Origin: Galerina marginata
Lineage: Eukaryota > Basidiomycota > Agaricomycetes > Agaricales > Galerinaceae
Reading direction: 5' to 3'
Length of the DNA: 64,000 bases
NCBI GenBank assembly: GCA_023014335.1
Contig: JAECYW010000013.1
Span: 248,001-312,000 of the forward strand
The position numbers and the translations under genes were made by a program. How positions within the stretch are numbered: position 1 is the first letter of the stretch; every line of letters starts with the position of its first letter. Positions 1-12,600 of this stretch are shown here, in pieces. The notes beneath the pieces are model-generated. The model worked only from the letters and a program-made list of their open reading frames with translations. It had not been told where the DNA came from and did no database searches.

Positions 1-2064
1 CCAGATGTTGGAAATGTTCCAGGTGTGTGAACTCTCTGACGTTGGTTTTCGCTTGCATGCTGAATTGAGTCATTATTCCAAAGAATGTCAATCCTGGATT
101 ATCAAGACGGTTTAAAATTGAAGAAGCTTTCACCTTTGAGGACTTCAGCGACTCCGAATTGCTCACAATTCTGGAACTCAAGCTAACACAACAAGACCTC
201 GATGCTACGGTTCCAGCCAAAAAAATTGCGATAGGATGCCTCACTCGAATGAGAAATCGCCCAAATTTTGGCAACGCAGGTGAAGTTGAGAATCTTATCA
301 CACAGGCGAAGATGCGTTGTGTCGCGCGAAGGACGAAACTCCCTGCATCCGAAAGGACTTCTAACATCGTGTTTCAGCCGGAGGATTTCGATCCAGAATG
401 GGACCGGAGCGCCAAAGCATCTGCAGATCTCGTCAAACTCTTTGCTGATATCGTCGGGTGTGAAGATATTGTGAAACGGCTCCAGAATTATTTGGAAATC
501 GTGGATGTATGCAAAATCAGAGATATGGACCCCCGCGAGCAGATTGCAACGAATTTTGTATTTACTGGTCCACCTGGTGCGCTTTTTGCTATACCAAGGA
601 ATTATGTTGACCCAATTCTGTATAGGCACAGGGAAGACAACAGTTGCTCGCAAGATAGGGCAAGCATTTTATAACATGGGAATCTTGGCATCTGCGGACG
701 TTATCGAGTGTTCAGCGTCAGACCTAGTGGGCCAATACGTGGGACAAACTGGCCCGAAGACAAAGAAGCTGTTTGAGAAAGCCCTTGGCAAAGTACTTTT
801 CGTCGACGAAGCATACCGTCTTAGCGAAGGACATTTCGCTCAAGAGGCCATAGACGAACTGGTCGGACTTCTGACGCATCCTGATTTCAAGTCAAGACTT
901 ATCGTCATTCTCGCCGGATATGAAAAAGATATGAATCGGCTCATGTCCGTCAATACTGGGCTATCTAGTCGATTCCCGGATCAGGTCGTTTTCCAGAACC
1001 TAGATGCTGATAGTTGCTTGCGAGTGATCAGACATGAGTTGCAGAAGAAAGGTGTTCAGATCGACGGCTGGACTAGCGACTCTTTTGACATCAACGTCGA
1101 GATGAAGGAGCTGATCCGCGATATGTCTGAATTAGCAGATTGGGGTAACGCTCGCGATATGGTTACTGCGTCGAAAGAGATGGTCAATCGAGCCTTGAGA
1201 TCGCTTAAAAATGCGGATCCCAGTATGGCGCCAACACTATCCGGTGAAGAAGCCTTGGATGTGTTGAGAAATATGGTTTCCGAGAGACAGAGAAGATCAA
1301 AAGTCTCAACCAATTCTCGCCGTGCCACGAGGTTACCTGAACAATCATTCATCCCTGATCCTCAACCACCTCCTTCAATGACCACATCAACATCGCAAGC
1401 AACCAGCAAACCTCCTGCCCCACCCACAGAAGTACAGAATTCACCACAGCCGCCCACCCCTGTTTCACCATCTACTCGCAACCGCGGAGGTCCTGGTGGT
1501 CGTGCCCGGGGTCGCGGCCGTGGTGGCAACCAGCGAGGCGGCGGAAATGTTCCCCAAGAACGCGCCCAAAGGCAGGCAAACCCCCAGGCAAGCCCTCAAG
1601 GAAATGCTCAGCGAGACCCAGGTGTTTCTGATGCTATCTGGCGTCAAATGGGTGCAGCGAAACGCGCGGCCAACGAGATCGAGAGGAACGCTAGAAATGA
1701 GATCAAAAACCTGGAACGGGAAGCAGAGGCGCAGAAAAGGGAGGAACAAGAGCAGAAGAAACGCGTCAGCGACTTGCAAAACGCAGAAGCCGCAGAAAGA
1801 GAGGCTTCTCAGAGGCTTGAATTGCAACGCCAGAGGGAAGAGGCGCGACTCAAAGCACTTGCTGCTCGGGCAGCTAAAGAGAAGGCCACAGCTGACCTCC
1901 GAGCGAGGAAAGAAGCTGAACGACAGCGCCAGGAGAAGGAGGCGAAAGTCCAACAAAAACTGCGTGAGATGGGGGTTTGTCCTGTAGGCTATCATTGGAT
2001 TCGTATGGGTTCTGTGTACCGGTGCGCAGGCGGCGCTCACATTGTACCAGTGGATAGTATTTAA
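1..2064 (+). CDS. CbxX/CfqX-type AAA ATPase, 3' part, with RGG/coiled-coil tail
   Basis: This is the 3' end of a gene that starts before the window. Exons read as 1-22, 84-576 and 626-2064. The first visible residues (NPGLSRRF) are the end of one AAA module. A second, complete module follows. Its Walker A motif (GPPGTGKTT) is split by the 577-625 intron, its Walker B is VLFVDEAYR, and a GLSSRF arginine-finger-like motif closes it. So the protein has at least two tandem AAA domains of the CbxX/CfqX (SpoVK-like) family. Family knowledge: these are ring-forming remodelling ATPases. The C-terminal third is a Pro-rich linker, an RGG/RGR-rich stretch (about 1480-1550), a long charged Glu/Lys/Arg coiled coil (about 1640-1960), and a short end with two Cys and a YHWIRMG segment. 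In larger fungal homologues this AAA array is joined to other N-terminal domains, which cannot be seen here. The cellular role is not known from the sequence. Confidence 0.85.
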
Positions 2065-2211
2065 ATAAGTAGTGATTGTGTGGATAAAAATTGACCGGCA
2101 TTGAGACGGATATGATGTGCCGTGGTGGTGGTAATAAATAAAGTCACACCTGCACCGACTCTTTCCTTCTCCCACCTATTTCTCTGGGCAGCTTCGGCCC
2201 CTTCCTCATAA

Positions 2212-3391
2212 ATGGCGGAAGACATCGACTACGAAGCTTTGCCCTCAAATGCTGGACTCGCGGTACGCGCTTTACGTTGACTCCCGCAGCACCATGTGTT
2301 GACGCGCTCACTCGTTTTCTCCAGGTCAACATGCTGGCAGGTGCACTTGTAAGACAGATTCATGTCAAGTTCTGCGAAAGGTCAAATCTGAAGTAAACCA
2401 GGCTGGCATATCCGAGCATGCGGTTATGTTTCCTATAGACAGTATCAAAGTAAATTCACGATTTCTGTCAATGTCCGTCCCACTCACCCTGGCACACAGA
2501 CACGGATGCAGGTTTTTGCTACTTCCCCGGTCGCTGTGTACAGCGGTGTTGGCAACGCATTCACGAGAATATCGTCAACCGAAGGCATGCGGGCCCTCTG
2601 GAGAGGTGTTTCGTCAGTGATTCTCGGTGCTGGACCAGCTCATGCGGTGCATTTCGGAACGCTGGAGGCGGTCAAGGAGCTCGCTGGCGGGAATGAGGCT
2701 GGGAATCAGTGGGTTGCTACATGTGAGCTGTTCCAACGGGCATCTTCTTTCAAGCCACTCATACCGCTTCACTTAGCGTTGGCAGGAGCTTGTGCCACGA
2801 TAGCGGCGGATGCATTTATGAACCCTTTCGATGGTATGAAATAATTTCTACAAAATACAACCGCCAGCTCATATCACCCATCTTCAAGTGGTCAAGCAAC
2901 GAATGCAGGTCCACAAGTCAGAATTCCGGTCTGTATGGGCTTGTGCTCACACCGTGTACCGGTCGGAAGGGCTGGGAGCGTTCTACGTGTCGTATCCTAC
3001 GACGCTAGCGATTACCATACCATTCAATGCGATTCAATTTACGGTTTACGAACACATCAAAAAATTTGCGAATCCACGGAACGAGTACTCTCCGCAGACG
3101 CATATCATGGCCGGAGGAATCGCTGGTGCAGTGGCAGCAGCCGTTACGACCCCGTTAGACGTGGCAAAGACGATGCTTCAAACGCGGGGTACCGCTACCG
3201 AAGCTGATATCCGCAATGTCAAAGGAATGTTCGATGCTCTCGGGGTCATCTGGGCAAGAGACGGGATAAGAGGTTTTGGACGAGGATTGACCCCGCGAGT
3301 GTTGACGATCATGCCGAGTTCAGCTCTGTGCTGGATGTCGTATGAATTTTTCAGTTTGTACCCCGCACTTTTTCTGTTGACCAAAGTCTAA
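2212..3391 (+). CDS. MRS3: Mitochondrial carrier, mitoferrin (Mrs3/Mrs4) type
   Basis: Inner-membrane mitochondrial carrier, most like the iron transporters Mrs3/Mrs4 (mitoferrin). Six exons join cleanly: 2212-2262, 2325-2348, 2402-2449, 2500-2722, 2777-2833 and 2889-3391. The three tandem repeats each carry the carrier signature PX[DE]XX[KR]: FPIDSIKTRMQ, NPFDVVKQRMQ and TPLDVAKTMLQ. Other family features are ISSTEGMRALWRGV, YRSEGLGAFYVSYPTT and GLTPRVLTIMPSSA. The start gives MAEDIDYEALPSNAGL, a short matrix or intermembrane leader, and is the only ATG that leads into the MLAGALAGISEH first helix. Length is about 300 aa, normal for the family. The assignment to mitoferrin rather than another carrier rests on recall of the first helix and the second repeat. 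The carrier fold itself is secure. Confidence 0.88.
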
Positions 3392-3559
3392 CCCGTTATG
3401 TACAGAGGCAGCGATCCGATCTGATTAACCGGAGAGATTTACATATCATTGCTTTATACCATACATACTGTACTTAGAGATATTTAATGGACGAGGCGCG
3501 ATCACGTGATGCGGTCCTAATGGCTCGCGAGTGGCACTGAAGCCTTTCCTTGGAACTCA

Positions 3560-6011
3560 ATGTCATACCACACTTTTTGTGTGTCCCTCTTTGCTATCTC
3601 TTGCCTGCTCTATTCCAGTCATGCCCACAAAGAAATGGAAATCAACTTGACAGCACTTTTTGGACCCCAAGGTCATACTTGTATACCTCCTCAGTCTCTC
3701 GTAGCTATCCTCCCTGTTGTCTCGCGTTCATTGCACCGTACCCCGGACCTACTAGCGCCATTTCTTGTACCTCAGACACATGTGCGAGAAGTAATCGTTG
3801 TCTGTCCTGAAACCATAGTTGCTGGCGTTCGTGGTATCCTCCAACAAACATTTGCGTCTCTTGGATCTGCCGGCCATCCAGACATCACCCTACGTCCATC
3901 ACAAGACTTCCTGGATACTGCTACTACAATTCTCAGAGCTGCCGCCGATGTCACGACTGACTATGTTCTGGTGATGGATGAGAAAGGCTTGTCGGAAACA
4001 CCGCAATACATGCTGTCTTCGCTACTCAACCCGCCCACCGTTTCTCTGCCATTCGGACCAGAAGGAGAACTGCTCTCGAATTACCCGTCAACTCATTTCC
4101 CTCCATTGGGACAGATAGGCCTAGCTAAATATCTACGTCCTCCTTTTGTTGTGCCAGCATCCTTGATTTCTTCGTATGAACAGGACGCTCCAGCATGCGA
4201 CTTCGGCTCGTGGCAAGGCATCGGCATGTGCATAGCAAGCCATCGACTCGATGCGCCTGGAGGCATAGTCATACTGGCCGAGTCGACACCCCCCACCCCG
4301 TCTTCAATGACCTTAAACGAGCCCATCGTCCGACTTAAGCGCCAACGTCGCAGTTGCGACAACCCAGCGATCAATACTACTAACTCGGACGATACTGCCA
4401 TAAGTTTTGCTTCTGCACCTTTCGAGGTGCCTCCTGGTCCTCGCGTCCGGTTCATTTTCTTCTTTCCAACTCGCGACGACCTGCAGCGAGCTAGTCCGCT
4501 TATCTGTGCGTTGCAATTAAAAAATGAAAGTGGACGCATCCGAATACTCGTTTATGATGATGAATACATCAAGGCAACCAAAGTCGAATGGGAGACGGCA
4601 TTCATCCAAACACTCCAATGCGTGGTTAAATATGACATTCTGACCGGCCATATGCCTCTGTCCTTTACTACATCGGGAAGCGCATTGCTTTCCAACTGGT
4701 TAGACCATCCTTCTTCCCGTGTCGACATTATTGTTTCTCTTCAGGAGGTCGATGCATTGGTCGCTTTCTTACTATCGGAGGCCAGAAACTCAATCTTCTG
4801 CGGGTCTACGATTATACGAATTCCACGACTGGACCTTCATCACACCCAATGGATGTCTTCGTTATCACTGGAGGAATGGAAAAGTATTTCTTGAAGTCGT
4901 TGAAAGCTGTTCGTGCTAACTTGCGTCCTCTCAGATTGGTATAATCCTCGTGTTGACATTAGTGTTATCACCAAGGATCGCCCACATTCATTAACACGGC
5001 TCCTGAAATCGTTGTTGATGATTCGGTACTTTGGGGATCCTCTAGACCTCCGCATCAACGTAGAACAAGATTGCGATACGGAAACACTGCAAATCGCCGA
5101 AAATTTCACCTGGCCTTTCGGTCGCGTTTTCGTCCATCATAGAATACTTCACGGTGGCCTTCTTCCCGCGGTCGTTGAGTCATGGTATCCAAAAGACACT
5201 AGCACTTATGGCTTACTCTTGGAGGATGACATCGAGTTGTCACCCCTAAGTTATGCCTGGATCAAAATGGCCCTCCTGCGCTACAGGTAGATATATTCAA
5301 TCCATATTACAGAAATGCTCGGACTAATTCTTACTTAGGCATGGCGACGCAACTAACAGAGTTCCCAATATGTTTGGCGTCAGCCTTTATCAGCAGAAAC
5401 AACTTGAATTACCTCTCCACGTCAAAGGTTCTCGGCAGTTCAATCCTCGATCATTCTTCTCCAAGGCGGGTTTGGCGCATCCTACAACTCCATTCCTATC
5501 CCAGGTGCCCTGCAGTTGGGGTGCTGTATACTTTCCAGAGCATTGGCGAGAGTTTCATGATTATCTGTCAATTCGACTTGCAGAAACTTCCATGTCGATC
5601 GAACAACAGGTTGTTCCTGCCGTACGTTCCAATAACTGGTCAAATTCATGGAAGAAGTTTTTCATAGAGTTAGTACACCTCCGGGGTTATGCTATGTTGT
5701 ACCCCAACTACGAGGCCTTCCTTTCATTCTCGACGAATCACCTAGAGGTCGGGTTGCACGTCAAAGATCGTTCAGTGGCAAAAGCAAACCTGTTTTCTCA
5801 ACCTCTCATGCAGCTTGGAATGAACAAGTTGTTAGAACTACCGGAATACACGCTTCCCCGCGTCGACAAGTTGCCGATTCTAAACTTGACAGGATTTCTC
5901 ACTTCCCTCGAAGAGATAGTTCGAATAGGAAATTCTCGCCGCTTGGAACTTACACATTGTGAAGACCCTCCCGAATTGTATGATATACGATCCTCTATGT
6001 GCGTCACGTAG
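3560..6011 (+). CDS. Secretory-pathway glycosyltransferase-like protein (GT-A type)
   Basis: Three exons (3560-4883, 4935-5286, 5339-6011) give a 782 aa protein. It starts with a hydrophobic signal sequence (residues about 4-22), so it enters the ER/Golgi. The middle part (about 443-560) looks like a GT-A nucleotide-sugar-binding fold. It has DISVITKDRPHSL followed by a long-spaced LLLEDDIELSP, where the acidic triplet may act like the DXD metal site. An earlier segment (REVIVVCPETI ... YVLVMDEKGL) may be a second, degenerate GT-A half. Related uncharacterised proteins are common in basidiomycetes, but donor and acceptor cannot be told from the sequence. It converges with PAT1, with only about 83 bp between the stop codons. 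An alternative is a catalytically inactive glycosyltransferase-like protein. Confidence 0.7.
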
Positions 6012-6094
6012 ACAGCGTCCAGGGGACTATTTTAGATGATAGTAAAGAGATGTGATATCATATATCGTATCGTACCGTCCTGAAGCCAAAAACA

Positions 6095-9000
6095 TTACAT
6101 AGCAATTTGAGAACTATCTAGGTTGACTGCATGCAGAAAGAGATTGACATTGGCCAATTTGGTTTGTCGCTCGTCTTCATCATGGACCCAGCCCTTATTT
6201 ACGCTAAGGACATTATCAAGAATTTTTTCACGCAGTGATCCCACCAAGACGTGGTGTTGTTCGATAACACCGTGGAGGGCCAATGCGGCCAGGAACTGCC
6301 AAACCGGTTGGTCAACAATATCTGTCGGAATAGGGTTGTCGGCGGGATCTGGATTAACAATGCGTGATGATGGGAAGAGCGAAAGAAGATGAGGGGCAAG
6401 GAGTTGGAAGAGATGATCGAACATGAGCCTCCTAGAAAGAGAATCAAGCACGTTAGTGATAATAGACCAATGGCAGGACAAAATACGATACATACCACTG
6501 TTGACTTTCCTCAACGGTGGGCGCTTCTGCCAAGTCAGATGTAGCAATCGTCTGCTTGATCACTTCAACTCGACTGAGGAATAGGGTTAACAAAGCCAAT
6601 CCCGGCTGAACAGACAGAGGGTTAATTCCTGATATCGCCAGGTTAAAACTCTGGATACGCACTCGTGTCTGAGCAACAGTAACAACATCACTACGATGCA
6701 ATAACAAGCCGAGGAGACCCGTAACAAGGCGAAGGTTGGCTACTGAGACAACAGGCAAGATACTTTGCATAACACTGCCCAGGAAGGCTTGCGTCTGCCG
6801 TTCCACGTCCGATCTTTCTTGAGTGTCGATGACGGAATCAAGGACTGGTGCTTGCTTAACAACATCCAACTGACTGAAACACGCAACGAGCAACGTCAAG
6901 AGAGTGAGCATCCGGGGACTGTTGAGGTGTCGCGTAAGGCGAGGCAGGATCTTTTTGCCCTTGGTTGGCGTCAGGAGTGAGATGAATGGATGTGGATCGC
7001 TTAAATGCAAAACGAATCAGAACGTGCTTGTGCAATGCCTTTGAAATATACATACCTAGTCTCGAGAGGGACCATTACCCGTAACTCCTCCCAAAGGCCA
7101 TCGACGAGCTTGTCATACTCCGCTTTCCTGAGAAGATATTCAGTATCAAATCCGCAACAACAATGCCTCAAGATATTACCATTCTTGAGAGGCCTCTACT
7201 TCTTCAGGTGGTGGCTGGTCTCTCCTCAGCTGCTCAACTCGCAGGACGGCATCGTACAGTTCTTCAAGGATTACCAACACCTTCCTCTGGGAAAGAGGCT
7301 CTTTTCTGACGAGGTTGTCGGTCTGCAATCAATACATGTGAGAAGAGATCCCTTATTATAGACATCCCAGCCCACCTCCGCGGCAGGGCCCAAGGCCTCG
7401 CGGCCAAGCTTGGCGGCCTCCTTTGCAGCTTCGTGTTGGACGCTGCCCTTGCTTATGTGGAGGTTGGCCGTAGCATGTGAAAGGGTAGGCGATGCACCTG
7501 CTCCGGCGTCGACTTGAAGAAGTTGACGGGGTGCAGCCTTGTAGCTGCGACCTGATGTCTTTCCCAAGGCACCTTGGAGGCTATGGATGGCTGCAGAACC
7601 GAAAGAAGAAAAATCAAGTTAGACTCAAGATCGATTGCAAAAGCAGGCCATCGCACCATGCAGCCCCTTTTCTTCCTCCCTTTTCCTAGCATTGCTGACG
7701 ATTCGTTCAACCTGTTGTTCCATACGCTGCATGGCGCTTGGTCGTCGACTTCCACCTTTTGAGGCCAGGCCCAACCCAATTCCGCCGCCAGAACCAAATT
7801 TAAGAACACGCTCGTCTTGCGATTGTAAACCCATCCTAGAACGCATGATGGCTCCGTATACTTGGGCGTAGAAGTCATCAGCATAAGGATCTTGGGTAAC
7901 CAGCTGGGAGACTTGAATTCGAGTGATAAAATCCTTGTCTGACTGGGTCATAAGGTCGTTATAACGGGCCTAAGCAAGATCACAATGAGGTCGCTTTAAA
8001 ATGATCAAAATTTAGACAGAGCATGACGAACCATATGCGCGATTTTCGCAGCTTTGCGACGGCGTTTCTCTTCCATCTTTTCTGCCTCTACGATTTTGCG
8101 CATGGCCTCCATTCTCAAAGCCTCTTGCTCGGCCTGAGAAGTACCGTGCATATCCCGAGAAAAGTCGGCCTGGGCAAGGTCCGCGAGCAGTCGCTGTTGC
8201 AACTGCATATTTTGGGGCTGCTGATAAGACGATAGGCGGGCGTTTTCTTGCAATGACGAAGAGTACTGGGCATTAGTCATTGCAGGAGAACGGGACCGCT
8301 GTCTACGATATGGCTGCTGCTGCTGTTGTTGTTGTTCAAGTAATAACCGCCTTTCGTGCGCAAGGAGTTGGGCAGCTTGCTGTGCCTCTTGAGAATCACC
8401 GGGAGAGTAGGCCGACGAACGACGAGCACCATATGGAGACTCAACGCGGGCTCTATCCATATTCATGGCCAAGAGGCGACGCTCGATTTCCTCTAACCTG
8501 AGTTGTTCCTCGATCTCCTGCAAACGTTGCTGCTGTTGCTGGTCATGTTGCTGTTGGAGAAGCAAAATTTGTCGGTGATGCTCCAGGAATCGGGGAGATT
8601 GGGATGAAGGCATCATGCGAGGGGGAGGAGTACGCTGCTGCTGCTGCTGTTCCCGCTGTTGCAGAAGAAGCCTTTGGATCTGTTGTTGCTCCTGTTGATA
8701 TAATAGGCGCTGACGGGCCTCTTCCTCTTGAAGACGTCGTTGCTGTAGTTGCTGCTGCTGAAGAAGCTGTTGCTGTAAAACCTGCTGCTGCTGCTGCTGA
8801 AGTAGTAAGCGTTCTATGCGTTCTTCCTCCTGTTGCTGTTGGAGTAGGAACTGCTGTTCACGTTCACGTTCACGCTCGCGCTGGCGCGTCTGCTGAGCAT
8901 TTACAAGCATCTCAGCCTCTATTTCCTGCAAAGTGCGGACCCGTTGATGAGGCTGATGACTCTGACCGATTGCTTGTCCGATAACTGGCGAGGAGTTATT

Positions 9001-9583
9001 TGTGAAAGGAGAGAATCTTGACGTCGGCGCTTGAGCAGAGACAGGAGATGCACGCGGAATTTCTGCAAGGCGGGTGGAACCATTGGCGCGTGGAAGAGCA
9101 GAGAAAGCAGATTGGTCATGCCATATGTATTCAAGCGAGGCTGGAGCAACAGTTGGCCGAGCTAGCATCGGGGGCGAGATTGTCATGAGCTGTATCCTGA
9201 ATTGAGTGCAGAAAAGAGCATACCCGTCTGAGCGGGCCTGGATGGGGGCGCCTCGGGTTCCAGCCTGTCTGATTGGCGCACCTGCGATGTAGGCTGCCTG
9301 GCTTGACGCTGGTCAAGCTGAGCTGGTGCATCTGGGAGACCAGTCGCAGCAAAGTCGAAATCCTTGCCTGATAAAAGTAAGTAAGATCACCGAGAAAGAA
9401 GAATAGTGGGCTACCAATGGGAGCAGCAGATCCGAAAGTCTCGTCGTTCAGGTCGTCGTCTCCTTCAAGAAGGGCATCGCCGAGACCGTCGTAGCTTTCT
9501 TCACCCCAGGTGTACACAGCGAGATCCTCCGGCTCTGGACGGTCTTTCTCTAGGTCGCGCTGCGGCAGACCGAAGAAGGCCAT
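6095..9583 (-). CDS. PAT1: Pat1, mRNA decapping activator / P-body scaffold
   Basis: Nine exons (9583-9415, 9367-9224, 9161-8032, 7969-7657, 7590-7364, 7322-7180, 7127-7056, 6999-6496, 6431-6095) join in frame to 1012 aa. Pat1 links deadenylated mRNA and the Lsm1-7 ring to the decapping enzyme in cytoplasmic P-bodies. The N-terminus (MAFFGL ... DLAVYTWGEESYDGLGDA ... DDLNDETFG) is the conserved Dhh1-binding region. The middle third is very rich in Gln. QDPYADDFYAQVYGAI begins the conserved Pat1 core, and the last 300 residues form the helical PatC repeat domain. The start ATG directly precedes the conserved FFGL motif. Intron 5 (7363-7323) has a weaker GTCTAT donor. The stop of the debranching enzyme gene lies only about 95 bp upstream on the same strand, so the promoter must be very short or lie inside that gene's 3' end. 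Confidence 0.93.
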
Positions 9584-9662
9584 TGTTCGGGCCTGCAGAA
9601 CGCGGACAACGACGAGCTCGACCTTTTTGAAATCAATCCATAAGCAGACCAAACATGTGCAA

Positions 9663-9682
9663 CACATCTAATCTAATCTAAT
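9663..9682. repeat. Short tandem repeat (TCTAA)
   Basis: Three to four copies of TCTAA lie directly at the stop codon of the debranching enzyme gene, in the narrow gap before PAT1. It looks like a simple microsatellite. No function is implied. Confidence 0.6.
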
Positions 9683-12600
9683 CTCGGACCGCAGCTAAAA
9701 AGTCCAGCAGCGTGCTTGCACTCCATGCCTGCGTATTGCATGAGTCCCGACAGAAACTCCCGTTCTCGTTCGTCAACTCTGGTAGTCCTCTCCATGCATC
9801 TTTCTCCACGTGTCGTCTCGGTTCAAGCAGGAGTTCGTGCAGGTAGTGCAGCGTCTGGGTGGGATCATCCTTGCCTTGACCCACTCGTGTATCGAAGTAG
9901 AGATACGCCCTGAGGAAATACCCCAAAGGCCATCCCCACTCAGGTCCCTATCAATGATTCGTGAATAACTACTATCCATCGTTATCTTAGAAGCTTGACT
10001 TACATTATGGTAGTTCAACCCCTTCGCCACTGCAGAGTCGTTTGAATCATTCGAATTGTCGTAGTTCGGCCGATACTGCAGGTCGATAGGATCCAATGTC
10101 TTCATACCGATCGGCCCTCGCAGAACCTTGTCGGCCAGCTGCAGTGCACCAAGTGCGTGGCCTTCATCAAATATCTCAGGTGCGACAGTCATTGCAATAG
10201 GGAAGTTGCAGCGGAATTGGTAGTCTGCCCACTCATGCCCCGCTCCAGAACCATACACATCCTTGTAGATGCCTCGTCGGTTTACAAGACCCGAATTTAT
10301 TTTGTAGTTTCTGTCTTCGGCGGGGTCTATTTTTCATTCAGTTGTACACAGTTCATTCATCATTCCCAAAAAAAAGGCTGGAGTGCTTACCAAGAGGCAC
10401 ATAATAGCATTTCTCGAAAGAGCTTTGGATCAAACTGGACCATTCCTCGTAGGTAACGAGACACTTTTGACCTTTGACTAAACTCGAGTGATCAGTATAT
10501 AGCCAACCATAGAAAAAAAATAGCTCACTTGTAGCTTGGACACCCCTGAAAGGGAACTTCTCACGACTCGAAAGCTCAGCTAACCATCGTAGCGTACTTT
10601 TCAGCAGTCCAGTGATCTCGATTGGAGCTCCGTCTCGAGGAGTTCCAGGAACACCCTTGGTGCCCGCCTTCGCGGATTCGCCCATTTTGTCCATCCAAGT
10701 CCCGCAATTGTGAGGGTTTCCGCCAAAGATCAGTCCAGTTTCCCAATCGACGCGGATATCGATGTCGAACCCCTCGTCTTTCATTTGCATATCTAGATTG
10801 GGGCCGGCATTATATTCGCGGAACTGGATGCCATCTGCATGGCGCTGCAGAATCTCCTGGACAATTTCCGCTAGGCTACTGGAGGAGGTATAGGCCCGAG
10901 GGTCATCCCAGGCCACCCAGGTATCATCTTGCGGGAAACGCCGCTTGACAGCCTCCGAAAGGATGTGAAGACCGTCAGGTGCAGTTTTGGTATAGTCCTG
11001 GATATTTTGTAGCATCCACCAAGGCGAATCACGAGAATTATACCTGAAAGCGGCATATCAGTCGTCTAAATCTAATTCAGTTGCTGAGGGCTTACCTCGG
11101 CTTTTGTAGAGAGTCTAACAAATTCGGAATCAACCCGTGTTTCAGTGTCGAGGCAAAGGCCAAGATGTGCTTCCTTGCCCCTTCGTAATTTCCGGTCGTC
11201 AGGAAAAGCCCGCTCAGAGAGATGAAGACATCGCGACCCCAGCATCGAGCCCATCCGGTTGTGAAATGAGGAAGGCCAGCGGCTAGTGACGGAGTTGGAA
11301 CGCTAGGATCGAGTGATGCCGATTTGACCAAGCCATACATCTGTACAGCGCATAGCGCGAGGTTTTGCGTTAAATCATGTCCAGAGGCAACAAAATCAGA
11401 ACACTGCTCCATAGCAGAGCGACGAGCTGCTTTGTATGCCTCCGAAATGACAAGAGCAAAATATTTCGGTCGCATATAATTAGGTACCGTGTCCTTGACT
11501 CGGTCAAATCGCTCCTTTATCCATTGAGCAGGTTTTGCGATATTAGGGAAGTTATCAACTTGACTAATTGAAAAATAGATTATAAAAAGTACTTCATGAA
11601 TTCAAGGGCACTTACTGGCTCATCCGTTCATGGACGTAGTCCAATGCCCAGCTGCCCTCTCTCAAATGGGCACACAAAGGGTGTCCGAGGTCGTTATACC
11701 GCATTATGTGTCTCAATGGGTGCATCCATCCTTCCAAGCCGCAGTAAACCGATTTCCCGAGTTGTGGGATGTCATAGGCACCGAACGTACCACCAGTTGC
11801 GTCTCTCTCTTCCACATCCGCACGGTGTAGGATCACATTCAAGTCGACCAAATCGACGTCCTTGAAAGCTTCCTGCGCGCCTGAAGCGCAGAATGCATCA
11901 AGTGTGGAATCGTGCTGTTGAAGTTGTGTTTCAAAGACCATTACGCTTCCTGGGGGGAACCTTTCTGGGACGATGACTTCTGCATAAGGGCCTTCATGAT
12001 CGAGGCCTTGAGGAACGACGACTGGTAACATTTCATCAAGTTTGGACGGAAGACCTTTGAGGAAATCGGGATCATGTGGAATCTCGTATGAAGAAATGTC
12101 AAGGATCGCTCCCAAAATGAATCTGGCCTTCGTACGGCGTAATTTGATTGGGTCAACTGGAGCAGAAAACATCAATTGGGGGCATGAGCTAAAGATGAAT
12201 AATTCGCACGGTGTCCACGATCTTTCGATCCCTTTGAGAATGCCGTATGAGCAATAAGCAGATAGCCTTTCTGTGTCACAGGTTGGACACGATGGAGCAC
12301 GATGTACTGTCAGTCAAGAGAACATTAGGCACAGTGAACATGGCTAAAATCATAGTGGACTGACATCATTTTCCTGGTGCACATGCCCTTCTTCATAACC
12401 TTCCAAAACCATCTCTAGATGCAGTTCGTTCAAAACCCTCTTCACTTTCGCGATGCCACTGGAATCTTTGAGCCCAGTGAGCTCGTATCTGCGCTTCTCC
12501 TGCACCAAGTTGAGCAACTTCGGATAGAGGTCATCAAAGCCTTTGACACTTCCAATAGCGCAATAGCCAAACGCAACCAAAGCCCCGGTGGACAGCGCAT

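Noticed and set aside
1465..2175. 236-codon minus-strand frame
   Set aside because: Antisense to the RGG/coiled-coil end of the AAA protein; no domain.
4093..4539. 148-codon minus-strand frame in the glycosyltransferase-like gene
   Set aside because: Antisense shadow of exon 1; no domain.
8604..8984. Ala/Val-rich plus-strand frame of 126 codons
   Set aside because: It is the shadow of the CAG/CTG repeat of PAT1 on the other strand.
9131..9210. Alternative acceptor for PAT1 exon 3 at GATACAG or ATTCAG
   Set aside because: Both shift the frame and end in a stop; only the acceptor ending GATGCTAG keeps the frame into ARPTVAPASLEY.
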